Assembly (NCBI RefSeq): GCF_036320965.1
Contig: NC_092287.1
Location: 3,526,297-3,590,296, forward strand
Origin: Panulirus ornatus
Taxonomy: Eukaryota; Arthropoda; Malacostraca; Decapoda; Palinuridae
Direction: 5' to 3'
DNA: 64,000 nt
In this document: positions 61,571 through 64,000 of the stretch, one piece after another
Layout: each line of letters starts with the position of its first letter
How positions within the stretch are numbered: the first letter of the stretch is position 1
The notes under the pieces: generated by a model
Seen by the model: only the letters and a program-made list of their open reading frames with translations
What the model was told of the DNA's origin: nothing
Databases searched by the model: none
Position numbers and translations under genes: made by a program

Positions 61571-62129
61571 AGTGCTTTATTTTTATATTAGACTTATTTG
61601 ATCTGCACGACAGCACCTGACGTAGTGTCTAGTGTCTGTATAAAGGGCGGGAAGAGGGATAGGGGGGGCCTTGAGTTCTCATTAAAGTACGTGGGCAGAA
61701 CACCTGTAGGAGAACACCTGTAGAAGAACACCTGTAGAAGAACACCCGTTACAGGTATAGACAGGTAGAGGATGGTGTTGGGGTGGGGGGTGGGGGGGAG
61801 GTGTCTCCATAGGAACACCCCTATCTGTCCGGAATTGGCCGGATGACGTATCCAGTTTCGCGTAATCGGATCCCAGTGACCCGATTTCACTGACTGCCGA
61901 TACGCGAGTCCATGGTCTGTTGCGATTTCACCCCTTGTGCCGATTTTCCCCATAGGGGTTGATTGTGCCCAGCTGTCTGTCTAGCCGATATATTTCCATG
62001 CCGATAGGATCCGATTACATAGCATGTCATGTATGTAATGTACCGATTTTACTGGGTCGTATCCGATACTCTGTGCTGCCGATATATGTGTTGTTCCATA
62101 TATATATATATATACTTTAAGAAAATTCG

Positions 62130-62370
62130 AATTGAATTCGTATGAATATGATTTGACCGCGCAATGTAATTTGATAGCGCATTGTAACACCATTGCGTAT
62201 TGTTACCTGACTACGTAAATGTAATTTGTCATTATGATAAGGTCTGACCGTGTAAGGTACTCTCTGACAGCTTAATGTAATCTGACATTGTAATATAATC
62301 GACTGCATAATGTAATTTGACAGCCCTTATTGTAGTCTGAATATAATCAGATGACGTCATTTAATGTATT
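62130..62370. repeat. Decayed 18-21-bp tandem repeat
   Basis: About twelve variants of TCTGACAGCGTAATGTAAT (for example TTTGATAGCGCATTGTAAC, CTGACTACGTAAATGTAAT, TCTGACATTGTAATATAAT). Confidence 0.65.
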
Positions 62371-62734
62371 TGATGTATTTGTTTCGGCCACGTTTTGTAT
62401 CTTTTACTTGTTTTGTTGTTGTTGTTGTTGTTGGTGTTGTTTTTCTTTGTACGTCAGCTGAGGAGATGAGAAATGTTCTCTTAATCTCTCTCCTCTTGAG
62501 ACTTCCCTTTGTCCCAGCATCTTCCTGTTTCCAAATCATACACCACAAAATTACCACCCTGAGAATACAGCTGTATGATGCATCTCCCAAGCCTCATTGT
62601 AGTAATACAGTAGCTCTCTCTTGTTTTTATGTGGATGTTGTTTCTCCTGTTCTCCCCCCCTTCCCCCCTTTGCATGTTGACCGTTAGGAGAAATGAACTG
62701 TTGGTTTACATCCGCTGAGACGGGGGGGGGGGGG

Positions 62735-63145
62735 GAGAGTTGTAGGTAGTGTGAGTGGTTTGGGTTGTAGATAGTGTGAGGGGGTTTGGGTTGTATGTAA
62801 TGCGAGAGGTATGGGTTGTAGGTAGTGTGAGGGGTTTGGGTTGTAGATAGTGTGAGGGATTTGGCTTGTATGTATTGTGAGAGGTATAGGTTGTAGGTAG
62901 TGTGAGGGGTTTGGGTTGTAGATAGTGTGAGGGATTTGGGTTGTATGTATTGTGAGAGGTATGGGTTGTAGGTAGTGTGAGGGATTTGGCTTGTATGTAT
63001 TGTGAGAGGTATAGGTTGTAGGTAGTGTGAGGGATTTCGTTGCAGGTAATGGAAGGGGGGGATTTGGGGTTGTGATTAGTGTGAAGGGTTTGGGTTGTAG
63101 GTAGTGTGAGGGGTATGGGTTGTGGGCAATAGGAGGGTTTCGGGT
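62735..63145. repeat. 24-27-bp minisatellite
   Basis: About 15 units of GGTTGTAGGTAGTGTGAGGG then GTTTG or GTATG, with a two-unit alternation (GTAGGTAG / GTATGTAT). Confidence 0.92.
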
Positions 63146-63480
63146 TGTAGTGTTGGGTTAGTGTGAAGGTGTGTGGTTTGCAGAAGTTGAAGGATTGTAT
63201 CAAAATAATACTAGATTACATACTTGTATCTTCTTATAATCTCTGTGTACACACTTTTCTGGTCTTAAGTGCACTTACGCCTTTACGTTACGCACTTGTA
63301 CCGTCGCTCTACACACTTACACTTTTCACAGTAGTTCTAAGACTCTCACACTCGCAACACGCCACACACACACACACACTTGGACTCACTCACGTACGCC
63401 ACACACTCAAGGATTGGTGGTGTAGGCTTCCGTTGTGCTGTTTCAACAGGAGCGCCACTGTTGTTGCCTTTGTAGGGGAG

Positions 63481-63545
63481 TTGGCGCTAATGGGCAGATC
63501 ACCAGCAGGTGCACATCCTTGAGAGCTGGTTCGAATCCCGCCGGA
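63481..63545 (+). repeat. tRNA-like sequence (SINE head or tRNA pseudogene)
   Basis: TTGGCGCTAATGGG (63481-63494) resembles an A box and GGTTCGAATCC (63528-63538) is a perfect B box, 33 bases apart. The T arm can pair but no 7-bp acceptor stem is visible, so a functional tRNA is unlikely. Confidence 0.5.
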
Positions 63546-63626
63546 GGGAGGACACAGCGGAGCAGGGGGGGGAGGGGTGGGGAGGGGGCGATTACGAGGG
63601 GCCGATCCTGTTCCTGGGAAGGTTGG

Positions 63627-63627
<1 letters not shown>

Positions 63628-63698
<71 letters not shown>
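63628..63698. repeat. (GA)n array
   Basis: About 71 bases of GA. Confidence 0.98.
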
Positions 63699-63701
<3 letters not shown>

Positions 63702-63768
63702 TTTTTTTATACGATAGATTAATTACATATCTGATTTGTTTAACTTTTCCCCCCTTTTCGGCCTAGTA

Positions 63769-63770
<2 letters not shown>

Positions 63771-63860
<90 letters not shown>
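63771..63860. repeat. (TA)n array
   Basis: About 90 bases of TA. Confidence 0.98.
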
Positions 63861-63862
<2 letters not shown>

Positions 63863-64000
63863 AGATAGTGAAGGTGTTCCTTCTCTAACACGGGAAAAAA
63901 TAGTGAACTAGTAACTTGGTGGATCAGCTGATCACGTAAGGACGCGTTTAAATGCCGATCAGCTGTCTTTTGTTTACATCTTCAAGATCTTGCGGCTTTT

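Noticed and set aside
62706..63203. 165-codon minus-strand frame
   Set aside because: Translation of the 24-27-bp minisatellite.
63481..63545. A functional tRNA gene
   Set aside because: Good B box but no acceptor stem; called tRNA-like repeat instead.

Overview
The window looks like nuclear DNA of an arthropod, most likely a decapod crustacean. The reasons are split genes with GT-AG introns, an arthropod-style NDUFAF4 gene, RTE-like non-LTR retrotransposons, tRNA-derived SINE fragments, and an extreme density of long (TA)n, (CT)n/(GA)n, (CA)n and (TTA)n arrays. The species cannot be fixed from sequence alone.

Layout. Positions 1-18,700 are AT-rich with few microsatellites and hold all the convincing host gene content. 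At the left edge is the last coding exon of an acidic protein (3-410, + strand). At 2226-3420 lies a broken copy of a multi-copy arthropod/cnidarian protein family. At 8988-14805 on the minus strand is a complete five-exon NDUFAF4 gene (mitochondrial complex I assembly factor, 215 residues). Its introns have taken up SINE-like copies and LINE fragments. A possible short coding exon of a divergent gene sits at 16369-16453.

From about 18.7 kb to the end the composition changes: GC and CpG rise, and the DNA becomes a patchwork of microsatellites, minisatellites and mobile-element pieces with no convincing host gene. It includes two near-identical 5'-truncated RTE-like copies (23.1-24.1 kb and 56.3-57.6 kb; a third older copy lies in NDUFAF4 intron 3), tRNA-like SINE fragments, and large tandem arrays at 36.2, 39.5, 53.4, 53.9, 60.0 and 62.7 kb.

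The most unusual structure is a dispersed family of at least 15 loci, all right of 18.7 kb. They are built from a 21-bp unit (core GAGCACGACGGTACGACCC) on the left, a partly palindromic centre rich in TGACCT/AGGTCA half-sites, and the reverse complement of the unit on the right. This reads as a foldback-type element with tandem-repeat arms. Several centres carry perfect or near-perfect DR1 nuclear-receptor sites. A second notable pattern is the RTE-like LINE. Its copies abut (TA)n arrays on both sides, two have inverted 5' ends, and its 3' terminus resembles that of an abundant SINE-like repeat, suggesting a LINE/SINE pair.

Most long reading frames in the window are translations of simple repeats and are not annotated as genes.
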